A stretch of 64,000 bases of DNA from Sipunculus nudus (taxonomy: Eukaryota; Annelida; Sipuncula; Golfingiida; Sipunculidae). Below, one piece after another: positions 52,001 to 60,928 of this stretch. The notes beneath the pieces are model-generated. The model was not told the DNA's origin. It did no database searches and worked only from the letters and a program-made list of their open reading frames with translations. Position 1 is the stretch's first letter; each line of letters begins with the position of its first letter. The stretch covers positions 63,531,176 through 63,595,175 of the forward strand of contig CM049316.1 in the NCBI GenBank assembly GCA_026874595.1. Direction: 5' to 3'. The translations under genes and the position numbers were made by a program.

Positions 52001-52922
52001 TTGACAAAGTGCATTATGTGTGAGCCTGTAACTTCAACAATTTACACAATACTGACCTAATTTCCTGGATGTACATAGGAAATATATGCAGAAATGGTTT
52101 TATCAAACATGAATACATTAACACCAGTGGTTTTCATAGTGGGCAGTTTTGAAGTGTAACAATAGGTTTTTACTTGAAAACAAAGTTTTTTCCTTAATTT
52201 CTCAAAGGAATGAAGTTGCAGTGACGCAGTTTTCACTTTGGTTTGAGAACTTGGGGATCCAGCTGTATGCAGACTTTTGGATTAGTAGGTCCAACAGTTT
52301 AAAATGTGCCTTGTTAACAAAAGGCGAAATGGACAGCCTGATGGCACACTGGACAGACAGGTAACATTAGCTCATCTGAGCTAATTATAGGAATTTTTTT
52401 AGTTCTACCTTTAGAACAAAATGTCTTGAACATGTAATGTAAAATGTAATGGGGAATATTAAACTTAAACCATTCAATCCAAATTAAATCACACATATAT
52501 ATTTTGAATTCTAGATGTAATTTTTATGTGATTAAATTAATCCTAATCCAAATATGTAATTCAAGGATGGCCTACTTGTAAATAATATCATTACGTACAG
52601 CTCACTTCCTTGTACGTGATTATCCCACATTTCCTAATTGCAGGGATAAGTTTCTTCCATACCAACATTTAAAAATACCCCAAGATGTGAAACCATTCAA
52701 TGGCCACCCTACCTTGCCAATATGTTTTGAGTGTTTGTTCTCAAAGTGCAGGTCTAAGAACCTCTCTTCATAAAATGCCTTTCCACAGTAGTCACAGACA
52801 AAACGACTTGCGGACTCCTCCACTTTGTGGCTTTCCTGGTCTCCGTACTTATCTCTCTCCGCGTTAAGGGGACAGTCTGATGGCCAGTCAGCCTCCAGCT
52901 CTGTTAAAAGTGGCTGTAGTTC
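36933..52922 (-). CDS. single-pass membrane protein with one C2H2 zinc finger, 3' part of gene (six exons)
   Basis: Six minus-strand exons with GT-AG borders and fully consistent phases: 52922-52713, 47562-47425, 44557-44497, 44099-44032, 37760-37666 and 37050-36933. They join into 229 codons plus stop. Order of parts: an acidic lead, a C2H2 finger (CDYCGKAF…LHFENKH), a segment with eight more Cys starting CLADYCDVFRC and including PKYWD and LSCDNYW, a hydrophobic helix of about 22 residues (ATYIIATVIL…), then a tail starting HFYTDEP with KRRRRRS. The basic tail next to the helix predicts a cytosolic C-terminus and a lumenal or extracellular finger. The 5' exons, with start codon and any signal peptide, were not found and probably lie beyond 52.9 kb. 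I do not recognise a named family. Introns of 0.4-6.3 kb hold repeats. Exon structure is seen directly; topology is inferred. Confidence 0.85.
37666..37760 (-). CDS. transmembrane exon
   Basis: Acceptor TTTTCCCAG, donor TTTTA|GTAAGT. 95 nt, starts in phase 0 and leaves two bases. Encodes LTPVGSATYIIATVIL, then MFALMLYYIVMYAHF: one clear membrane helix without charges. Confidence 0.87.
38016..39345 (+). repeat. intronic palindrome-left-end repeats and a TAGTC-hairpin repeat
   Basis: Two left termini, AACCCATGGGTCATGA (about 38021) and GTGACCCATGGGTCATGACG (about 38353), follow each other. From 38533 (ACTAGAATACGGGTAGTC) to about 39320 runs a repeat whose inverse occupies 58553-59238. It has GGATGTCTGCAGC blocks, GTGCCACCTAC and ACAGACGGACGCTGTGC. 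Confidence 0.7.
39346..40345 (+). repeat. 338-bp tandem repeat, three units, with right-end hairpin
   Basis: CCATGCAAAGAATCATGCTG recurs at 39381 and 39719, and as a diverged form at about 40056: a period of about 338 bp. Each unit has a GGTGGC(G/A)CC(A/T)CCAGT block, a TTCTGAG/GGGG block, AGATTCTAGGTCCAG and ATTTGTGCC. The array ends in GGACAGACCGATGGACGCC and a perfect 31-base hairpin at 40315-40345. Confidence 0.85.
40528..43076 (+). repeat. 2.6 kb palindrome-ended interspersed element, copy A3 (intronic)
   Basis: Same order and ends as copy A2: ACAATGGACCCATGGGTCAG at the left and the 31-base hairpin at 43046-43076 at the right, preceded by CGGACAGACGGACGGACGAC. It lies inside the 6.3 kb intron before the transmembrane exon, antisense to the gene. 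Confidence 0.87.
43488..43680 (-). mobile_element. tRNA-derived SINE, copy 2 (reverse orientation)
   Basis: On the minus strand it reads GAGTGGGTTGTAGTGGCCCG, TCCAAGGCTGGTGGTT, CCATGGAGAGTGCCTCGTAT then TTATAACTAGTTGTACAAT. This matches the body and 3' end of the SINE at 23027-23220. The tRNA-like head is not clear. Confidence 0.68.
44032..44099 (-). CDS. exon encoding ENALCSYLSCDNYWELP
   Basis: Acceptor TTTTTTATTTAG, donor GAG|GTAAGT. 68 nt. Its first two bases complete a Val codon from the previous exon; ends in phase 0. Confidence 0.84.
44497..44557 (-). CDS. exon encoding GLIRVCVPDLPNRADKTTLT
   Basis: Acceptor TCATTGCAG, donor TTACAG|GTACAG. 61 nt, starts in phase 0, leaves one base. 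Confidence 0.83.
44757..45185 (+). repeat. interspersed repeat B, copy 2 (intronic)
   Basis: Same family as 5888-6530. It opens with a strong hairpin, CACGACTCAG…TAGG facing CCTACTGAGTCGTG (about 44775-44810), and ends with ATGACGAAAATATTTGCATC and TGTCAGAGGGTCGATCTGGC. Confidence 0.72.
45186..46520. other. unassigned intron sequence
   Basis: No repeat or exon recognised. The 90-codon minus-strand frame at 45204-45476 has no splice-compatible borders that I can support. Confidence 0.4.
46525..46745 (+). mobile_element. SINE-like repeat body
   Basis: GGTAACCTGTGATGGACTAG, CATCACATCC, TAGTCACTTCA-like, GAAACCGGGAAAGCTCCGGC and CTGATGAGCC…GGCTC form a block that, from general knowledge, recurs as a central domain in many invertebrate SINEs. 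No tRNA-like head or target duplication could be confirmed. Confidence 0.45.
46746..47424. other. unassigned intron sequence
   Basis: Nothing recognised. Confidence 0.4.
47425..47562 (-). CDS. exon encoding the CLADYCDVFRC cysteine segment
   Basis: Acceptor TTGGCTTCAG, donor TGCAAG|GTAAGC. 138 nt, phase 0 at both ends, 46 codons from GPNVVCLADYC to AQNTCK. Confidence 0.85.
48051..48345 (+). repeat. 71-bp tandem repeat inside the hAT-like element
   Basis: Four units with exact 71-bp period, landmark GTATACATTTCAGAGTATCT, joined by GTACCT hexamer runs. Confidence 0.93.
48512..48805 (+). repeat. 67-69-bp tandem repeat inside the hAT-like element
   Basis: Landmark TATCATGTTTGT at 48581, 48648, 48716 and (TATCATGTGTTT) 48785, with GTACTTGGTGCACTTAATG in each. 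An open frame here shows a 23-residue period but starts and ends at repeat borders. Confidence 0.88.
49233..49625 (+). repeat. palindrome-left-end element with 157-bp tandem repeat
   Basis: Left end GTGACCCATGGTTCATGACG then CTCAGCTG (about 49238-49271). Two units of 157 bp follow (landmark TCAAATTTTGA at 49318 and 49475) that are almost identical. Confidence 0.87.
49626..51040. other. unassigned intron sequence with one diverged tandem pair
   Basis: 49885-50110 holds two diverged units (GGTTACCTGGTGGCCATTTT / GGTGGCTAACTGGCAGACAT; GGACTTCTGACAGGTCTG / GGATTTCTGACAAGTCTG) about 120 bp apart. Apart from these units and the candidate alternative terminal exon at 50188-50280, which this range also covers, nothing was recognised. 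Confidence 0.45.
50188..50280 (-). CDS. candidate alternative terminal exon of the membrane-protein gene
   Basis: A strong acceptor (TTCTTTTCTTTCAG) opens a 30-codon frame, VLQFTNPADPIEKQSDYKK…FAYL, then TAA. The frame is in phase with the donor of the zinc-finger exon (52713). It cannot be skipped into the next exon in phase, so it would only work as a last exon of a shorter form without the membrane helix. It may equally be chance. Confidence 0.25.
   Translation of the reverse strand, partial: VLQFTNPADPIEKQSDYKKYWNYTFTFAYL
51041..51801 (+). repeat. TGACC-rich tandem units joined to a 338-bp-family right end
   Basis: Units of about 130-150 bp carry TGACCTTTGACCT at 51057, 51186 and 51467 (diverged at 51316). 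From about 51570 the sequence switches to the 338-bp family (GGGGGGTGCAAACACCCATC, TTATGATTTGTGCCCTGCTA) and ends with GGACGACGGACAAAGACCC and a hairpin at 51770-51801. Confidence 0.75.
51802..52386 (+). repeat. right-half fragment of element A
   Basis: GTGCCATGGTCAAAGGTCGG, TTTCTTGATTTTTGACAAAG and ACATAGGAAATATATG follow the order of A2/A3. It ends in a short palindrome ATTAGCTCA-TC-TGAGCTAAT at about 52366-52385. Confidence 0.75.
52713..52922 (-). CDS. zinc-finger exon (most 5' exon found)
   Basis: Acceptor CTTCTTACTTTTAG, donor GGCAAG|GTAGGG. 210 nt, 70 codons: ELQPLLTELEADWPSDCP… then the finger C-x2-C-x12-H-x4-H within FVCDYCGKAFYEERFLDLHF and ENKH. Contains no Met, so at least one exon is missing upstream. 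Confidence 0.87.
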
Positions 52923-53029
52923 CTAAAAGTAAGAAGACAGTGTTTTCTTTCTAGAAATTTTTCTGTAGGTATAGGTTGAATACACAAAACAAGTATGAAT
53001 GTGAGTCCAAGTCCTTGGTAGCCAAGTAA

Positions 53030-55115
53030 GAGTAAAGAGCCCTTGGCAATGATAGTTGGGCTGGTAAGCATACTTGAGTCATGATACAAGCAATGTCAAG
53101 GAATGCCTTGCAGTGGTCTTCCATCATGTTGCATTCATATTGTGGTAAACAATAATCTTAACATTATGCTACAAATAATGAATTAAAACAAGAAAATACA
53201 TGTGAACTCACAACCAAAACTTAAACACTGTCACTTTGGTATAACAAGTCATTTCCTGTATCGAGTAAAAGTTGGCTGTGTCTAGTAACCAGTGCCAGCC
53301 ATGTCTGTATTCACCAGGGTTGGCAAGTTTTAGGCATGAAGGTTTTAACCATAGGTTATAACCTGGTTAAAACCGCCCCGCCTAAAACAGGTTTTAGGCA
53401 GGTTTTAGGCACCAAAAGTGCCCAAAACCTATATTTGTTTACATATTTTACTTAAAGATCTGTAAAACTACCATACTGGTTGGGGTGAAGCAGTCACAAG
53501 GCTTTGCTGGGCTTCTGGAAGCTATCAAGTATTAGAAATGCATGATTTCCTGTTGGCTGGTACCATGCAGTCTTCAAAGAGCCTGTATAGGTGTCTGAAC
53601 ATGAGACCATGTTTGTGTGGCACATAGTTTTATTGGCCAAGGTAATGACATTATCAGGACCTTTTGGGTTTCCTGATGAGTGCCCAGCTACCTTGAATGA
53701 TGTAATACAGCCTCCAGTTTGCCCTTGTAAGACAGGGTATCACTATCAGAGGGGAGGACTACTTGATTAGACAAGTTAATTACAATTTATCAGGGTGATG
53801 GGGTCATAAGACCCATTGGTCATAAGTCCTACTGCTGTGTCCTAGTAGATGTTCATGTCAACTTTCATACATGACTAGGAGGATGCAATCAAAGCCCTTG
53901 CCCTGAAGACTGTTCTTGAGCAAAAATTTTACTGAGTGATGCAGTCAGTGCCCCTCAGGCCTTCAGGTTTAACACAGCCCCTGAGTAATCATGGATATTC
54001 TGTGGTTTGCAACATATTCATTGGAAAATATTTTCACATTTTCAGTTTTATACTAATTACAGTGTTTAATGAGGGTTCCATTTTCACAATCTCATCATAC
54101 AATTAACAGAGTATATCCATCATTATATAGAAGATAAGTATGTGCACAAAATCTTAAAATTTGACAAGGGATGACCTAGCTAAGGGAATAAACAAATAGT
54201 GGAAATTCTTGTTCTTATCAGATATTATCATATTTTTAGTTTTATGGCTAGCATAAAAGATATGTAATAATTTATAAATCCAATCCAATGCTTTTTGCCA
54301 TTGAAGCTACAGGCATACAAAATAAACATGTTATGTTAGTGAAGCTACAGTATAAAGGACTATTCATCAGTGTAAATGGAACAACATTTTAAATCCAGGA
54401 AAACTTCTTTTCCATTTATCACAAAATTTAATCCCTTGTGATCAAAAAGCCAATAAAAGTATCTGGTTATAAGCTTAAAGTAAGAGCATTCTTTTATAAA
54501 TTGGCAGTAATGGAGGTAGGAGAGTCGGAGAACTGTGTTCATAAAAAAATCCCTGAAGTAGTGTTGAATTCATTTGTTGCTTTTTTTTGTGTCATGGTTT
54601 AATTTGTTTAGTTTGAATAAAGTGATCCTCAATTTTAATTTGTTGAGCATATTTCTTTAATGCATTTAGATGTTTAACAATAAAACATAGTTAAACTAAA
54701 AGTCATAGGTAAGGGTAAATAAGGTTTTAGGCAGTTAAAGGCAGTTTTAGGCAGGTTATAACCTATTTTAGGCAGTTAAAGGCATGTTTTAGGCTCTGCC
54801 CTGCCGAAAACAGGTTTTGGGCAGCCTAAAACCCAACCCTGGTATTCACACAGTCTGAAATTCAACAAACAGGCAGAAGGGTTTACCAAAATGGAAGTTT
54901 TCTTGCACATGTTTTGTGTTGTCAGAAAGTAAACTAAAATACTAACAGTAAGTCTGGTTTATGTCAATTGAGTGTGTACCTGTAGGCCATGGGGCGTTGT
55001 CAAAAATGATGAAAATATATTTGCATCCTCAAGGAACCTCATAATGCATTCCTCAGACCTATAAATAATGGCACTCTGGTACGCAATTATCTGGTTGAAA
55101 TGTCAGAGGGCCCTA
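53030..55115 (+). repeat. interspersed repeat B, copy 3, split by a hAT-like element
   Basis: 53030-53306 matches 5920-6190 (GTCATGATACAAG, TTGCATTCATATTGTGGTAA, TCATTTCCTGTATCG). 54842-55115 continues with blocks of 6230-6450 (TCTGGTTTATGTCAATTGA, TGCATTCCTCAGAC, AATGTCAGAGGGCCC). Confidence 0.8.
53315..54841. mobile_element. hAT-like non-autonomous element with GGTTTTAGGCA arrays
   Basis: Inverted ends CAGGGTTGGCAAGTTTTAGG and GCCTAAAACCCAACCCTG. A perfect 8-bp duplication GTATTCAC at 53307-53314 and 54842-54849. Subterminal clusters of (A)GGTTTTAGGCA lie at 53320-53410 and 54722-54835, in mirror arrangement. Interior of about 1.3 kb without transposase. Confidence 0.9.
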
Positions 55116-55236
55116 TTCGAGTCCAAGTTCAGTTTTGTTCCCCCAGTGTCTCTTGGAAGGCCAATCTGAATTGAAGTCCTAGTCCAATTAAAATAATTAT
55201 CTTAAAATACATTATAACAGTATTTTGAAATGTTTG

Positions 55237-55497
55237 TGTATATTTTTGGTTTTTTACTTTTTCCCCTTTTTTTTGTATGTTTTGATAAAAATGTCATATG
55301 ATCAGGGAAAAGCATGAAAGAAACAGATTTTTTTTATGTAACAGGTTAAAGCACTACATAACAAAGAAAATCTTATCAAAATTGTATATTTTATCTTCTT
55401 GATGAAAATGAAAGATGAAAACAAAAATAAACATTTTTGATGTAGGGGGTTAAAATTGATGTGGGCGGTGCTTAAGAACCATACCTATTTTTTGGAC
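55237..55497 (+). repeat. dispersed repeat pair, member 2
   Basis: Same block order as 33867-34078 (see landmarks there). Confidence 0.6.
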
Positions 55498-55499
55498 TT

Positions 55500-58190
55500 A
55501 AAATGATAAAGTTTAACATTTTCACTACCTATGCTGAAATATATACATACTTGCTGTATGAGCCTCCTTACCACTCTGGACAAGGCCCTGGAACATTGTG
55601 CTACAGTGCTTACACTGCTGATACAGCAACAAACCTGTACAAAGAGGAAGAGAAGAAAGTCATGGCATGGCCAGCCTCATGTAAATATACAATCTCAAAC
55701 ATAATGCTAAATACACATTTTTGCAGATATTATCAGGTCACAAGATTAAAATCTGAACACACTCAAAGACGGCCATTACTAGCCTGAACATTCAGACTCC
55801 ATTCAGATTGGAATTCCTGCTCCGGTGAGTTTTCCCTCTTACTGGAAACAACCCAAATGGGAATCTCATGCAAATTAAAAGGGGGATCTGTGCAAATTAC
55901 CTAAAAACACCAAAGCAGGGTGGTACCTTCATAAATCCCAATAGATAGGGCCTCCTAAGCCTTCTCAGCATGCATTGCCAGGCTGTATACAAGAGCTGAA
56001 GGAGGTAAAATTTATTTTGTTTTCTAATTTCTTGAGAGTAACACTATGAGAACTGGGCTATCACAAAGTGAAGGTCTGTGACCGGTTTCATCACTCCTGG
56101 TCACTGCCACGCAACAGGTAATTAGCAGTGATAGGGAGTGACTAAACTGTTCACAGACTATCACTGTGTGACCAGCAGTGATAGTTTAGCAGCCCTGGGG
56201 ATCAGTTGATGGGGTGTGACTAATTGATAATTTGCTGAGTGACCAGGAGTGACTGGCAGTGATGCTGAGTGAACTTAGTTACTCCACCAGACACTAGCTT
56301 GATGAGAGGTGATAATGACTTTGACCACCAGTGATCCTTGTTGGTGGGTGATTGACAGGTAGTGACCAAGAGTGACCAGGAGTGACTCTGAGTGATGAAG
56401 CTCCCTACTAAGTTAACCTTTGCACTCACTGCTTATGGATGCACAAATTAACTTAATAAAACTGTGAATTTTTGGCAAATGTCAACTTAATACATGTACA
56501 ACAAATATAACTGACATTTCCTTAATGCACACCTTTGTTCATGGGGCTGTTTTCAGGATCTCCTGAATGACCAACTGATCCAAATAAAGACATGTATCTA
56601 TGTTATGTTTTTTTTTAGCATAAATGGTCTGATTATCAAATAAAAAAACAGGAAGCAATGTATTAAAAAAAATCTCCTCAGTAATTACCTTCAGAGAGTA
56701 ATATTAATGTAAGGCACTTTGTAGAATTTTATTTTCTTCAACTCCAAATTAATAGTAAAAGCACATAATGTGATCATTATATTCAGGAAGCATGGTTAGC
56801 CTTTTTTTGTTAATTACAACAATTCTTAAACATTTACAAAAAATTTATCAGGCGACCAATTGATACAAATATGAAGACATTTTATTCAGAGAGATAAACT
56901 GAATTTGTAATTATCTCATCCTATTACTAGAATTTTGAAGGTTATGATATGTTACATGTTACTTGTAACACATCATAGGAACAACTTGGATAAATTCAAT
57001 AACTAAGAAAAAGTTTTATCACATCATAGGAATAACTGGGATAAATTCAATAACTAAAGAAAGTTTTATATCTTTGTTATTCAAGAAAATTTGAAAATCC
57101 TTTCACAGCTATGGAAATGGTAATTATTACATAAGGTTACTTTCTGGAAAGGGAAGCACTTGTAATGTCTAGTTACACATGCACACTCATATGATATAAT
57201 GTTGTGTGTCATTTACATTACTGATATTTCAGAATTCTGGCAACATCACTATTTAATCCTGATTGACAATATATTAATAATTTTTAAGCTTTATTGAGCA
57301 AAGAACATAAGTTTCAAGTTTAGTTTAAAAGACACTGAACAGTGTTTATCAAGACCCCCTTGATTTAAATTGCCAGAAAAAATCATCAGGCAGGTAACCT
57401 GTTAAAGAGAGTTTATAATGTTCCCTCTTCCTCACAAAACTTTTCATTCAAAGTTCAACAAGAGTGCTGTTTTAAAAAAAATGGAGGAATTTGGTATTAT
57501 TAAAAAAAAAATTTGATATCTGAAAAAAATATATAATTTGTTGGCTTTAAAAAAATTCCCATTGGTGTTCAATGGATACCAGTCCTATCATCATTACTTG
57601 TAAGCACTCGCTCAGATTCTCAGCCAAGGAGATGTGATGCAAAATTCCACTTTCAGTCACACCTCATTTATATCTTATCAGTTGATCAGGGCTGCAGTAT
57701 CACTGGTGTCCAGTGCTGGCAGGTCTGAACTCTGGACCTAGTCAGCCTGAAGTATGTGCATGCACAGCTAAGCCAGTTTCCAGCCCTTACAGACACACAT
57801 CTTGTGTTCGGACTGGGACAGAATATTTTCTGGCTTGGTTCAGACTTGCAAGCAATATTTCTTATCTGTCTGTCTGTCTTTCAGATAAATATTCATGAAC
57901 AGCTTATTGAAAACAGTTTATCACACTAATTATACCACAATTAAGGGAATTTTACAGTTTTTTAACAGTCATTTCATTCCATGACACAGTGTATCATAGT
58001 GATTGGCTGATTATCAATTAAAATCGATTGCAAATTTTTGCTCATAGCTTAAGGCTTTGTGAAGGGGAAATTAATGTATACAACCTGAACTAGAGAAAAG
58101 TCTGCATTTACCAAAAAAACTTAATTGTTAAGTTACTTAGTTAGAATTATGACATTATATATTAGCCTGAATGTAGGGTAGTACCAGATG
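55500..58190. other. unassigned stretch with a GAGTGAC-rich minisatellite
   Basis: 56065-56400 is rich in short degenerate (A/G)GTGAC(C/T) and GAGTGACCAGGAGTGAC iterations in both orientations. A 52-60 bp local duplication (CACATCATAGGAA…AAATTCAATAACTAA) lies at about 56968-57060. No exon was recognised. Confidence 0.5.
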
Positions 58191-58552
58191 TTTTGGACAC
58201 AGACGTTTTGGACTAGGACATTTCAGACTAGGATGTTTGGGACTGGGATATTTAGGACAGGCCTTTTTGCAAGGGAGGATGTTTTGGACAGATGAAAATT
58301 ATTACCATGAAGTAACCTTTTAATTATGAGTTTAAGTGTATCAGTGTACCCATATGTTTATTGGTATAATATTTATTTGGCTCCAACAAAGGGGATTAAT
58401 TGGGGATTCATTTTGTGGTATTTGTAAGCAAAAAGATACAGGTTTATCCAGGCAGCTTTTGCAAGAAAACAAACTGTAAAAACTGAGAAAAGAGTGAATC
58501 AGTGACAAGAGAATATTTTTAATGTTTAATAAAACTGTGAAAATAAAAAAAT
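58191..58552. repeat. GTTTTGGACTAGGACATTT repeat fragment
   Basis: ACGTTTTGGACTAGGACATT and GCAAGGGAGGATGTTTTGG, CAGATGAA at 58200-58290 match 31368-31475 (CGGACTAGGACATTTTAAAA, GCCAGGGAGGATTATTGGG). Confidence 0.55.
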
Positions 58553-59238
58553 CAGACATCCAAGCTCATATCTTGGGAACCGTTTGACCGATCAGGAAAA
58601 TTTTTTTGCACAAATGTAGCCCTTGCAGAGCTTTATAACATACGCAAAACTGGTGGCGCCACCTGCAGCCATTTTTGCACAGCTCCTGTCTGTTTGTCTG
58701 CCATGGGATAAAATCACTCACATCTCGGCAGTGGTTTGACATATCTGGCTAAAATTTTGCAGGTTTATACATCCCCGACAGCTCTCTTCATTTTATGACA
58801 GGTGGAGCCACCTGCATTCTAGTTTATGCAGCAGACATCCAAGCTCATATCTTGGGAACCGTTTGACCAATTTGGCCAAAGTTTTGCATGTGTATAGTTC
58901 TCACATAGCTCTTTATCATACGCAAAACTGGTGCCGTCACCTGCAACCATTTTTGCTCAGCGTCCATCTGATTGTCTGCCTGGGCTAAAATCACTCATAT
59001 ACATGTAGTGGTTTGACTTATCTGCCTTAAATTTTGCATATGTATACAACTGGGACGGCTTTCTGGATTTTGTGGTAGGGGGGGCAACCTTCATACACAA
59101 TTTGGCTGCAGACATCCATGCCAATATGCAACACTTCACTCTATTTCCCCTTGCCACTTAATCCATGCCTCACTTCACCCGTTCCACTCTGATTTAGGCG
59201 GATACACGTAGTCGCTTGTCGACTACCCGTATTCTAGT
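58553..59238 (-). repeat. inverted partner of the 38.5-39.3 kb repeat
   Basis: Two tandem blocks start GACATCCAAGCTCATATCTT (58554, 58838). The end ATTCTAGT at 59231-59238 with GACTACCCG and CGTAGTCG is the reverse of the terminus at 38533. Confidence 0.8.
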
Positions 59239-59394
59239 TAGTTATGTAAGTTGCCGCGTGGTAGCAGTAACGGCACTAAGTGCGACACAGTGGGAGCCGT
59301 TTAATATCTCTGTCAGAGCCATTTCATTGACTGGGCCAGTCTAAGAAATGATGCACCTATATAAATGCTTATTCTATGAAAAATCTTCATAAAA

Positions 59395-60200
59395 AGTAAA
59401 ATAAATTTTTCTCGAAGGGAAACTTAGTGACAGGCAAATTTTTACAGACTTTTCAGTATTTTTTTGCTATTTTTTAGTTTTATTTATGTTCAGCTACATT
59501 TTGGTACTTTTAGTCTTTTTAAGTATCTTTTAATTACTTTTCAGTTTCTTTTCATCATCAGTAATGTAGGATTATGAGTGTATACAATTTGCTAAGTTAA
59601 CTGACAGTCTAAAACAATTTTTTGTAGTTTTTTGTATTTATTAATTTACAATTTAATACTTTTAAATAACTGTTTGGTTCCTTTTCAGTAATTTTTTTGT
59701 ACTTTTCAGTAACTTTTGGTACTATTCAATGTTCAGCAATACCCACTCTGGACTTACATTTTGGTACTCTTCGGTATTTCTCTGATAACTTTTACATATT
59801 TTTAAAATGCTTTCTTTATGAATATACAGTCCTGAGTCCAATAATATTTTATTCATTGGAGTAACATTACAGTAACTTTTGGTATTTTTCAGTGCCTTTT
59901 TGTTAAATTTTGGTACTTTTCTTTTTCCTATTTATACATTCAGGTACAGCAACACTATAGTATATTTCAGTAATGTTTCAGTAATTTTTTTGGTCCATTA
60001 AACTTGACTGCCTTCTATATATATTCTAAATCATGTATGCACCAATATACTTGTACTTTTTTGCAACTTTTCGGTTCTTTTCTGACTTTTTGGTAACTTT
60101 ACAATACTTCTGAAATATCCGTCAGCTGTATATATTCAAGGTCATGAGTGCAGCAAGACTTCAATATTTTCACTAACTTTTCAGTATTTTTTCAGATAGA
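59395..60200 (+). repeat. degenerate minisatellite (ACTTTTCAGTA-rich)
   Basis: Many variants of ACTTTT(C/G)(A/G)GTA separated by motifs like TATATATTC…GAGTGCAGCAA. The landmark spacing is roughly 100-130 bp, too diverged to fix a unit. Confidence 0.55.
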
Positions 60201-60928
60201 CAGGCTGAAGGCATTGCTTGCAAGTCAGAGCAAGCCAGATGTTTAGGTCTGGTTGGCATGTAACTGCCTAAAAAGCTTTACACATGGCCAGACACCAGGC
60301 TGTCCAGGCCCAGATTCATGCAGGTCAACTCTGTAAACCAGTGATACAGCAAGCTGATGAGAAAATAATGAGGTGTGGCTAATTACCAGATGTGCTTGCC
60401 CTGGTCTAGGAAGTAACTTTTCACTCACTTGAAATTTGACCTGCCGCAGTATTTGCTTTCAGTTTCAGGCAAATTGTTGGAAACAGTTTAAATGAATTTA
60501 TCTCTTGTAATTTAATTTGTAAACAGAAAGCTTTTGATCACTGCTCTTTCCAAACTCTTCTAAAATTGAAGAACATTCACAGATTGGATCCACATGGATC
60601 ATGAAGAACATGTGTTATATATACATGTATATTGGCTATCCCAGCCCTGACCACCAACAGACTCATGGTATTCATGAAGATAAGCAATGCAGCCAGTGCC
60701 ATTGCCCTGGCCCCTCACAAGCCAAATTAACTTTGAACTTGACACCCTCACATTTTGTCTCTTGTGTTAAGTCTTATGTAATCAGCCAGTCCAGCCTTCA
60801 CATGAATCTGAGTGCCTCACTTGCCATCCGCTGGATTCTTAAGCCCCATGAGAGAACATTTTATTGATACATGGTGAGGCAGCTTGAGTGTCTTGAAACT
60901 TGCAAGCTTTTTGCTGAGATCTGGATCA
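60201..60928. other. unassigned stretch
   Basis: No exon supported. Open frames of 61 and 88 codons show no recognised features. Confidence 0.35.
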
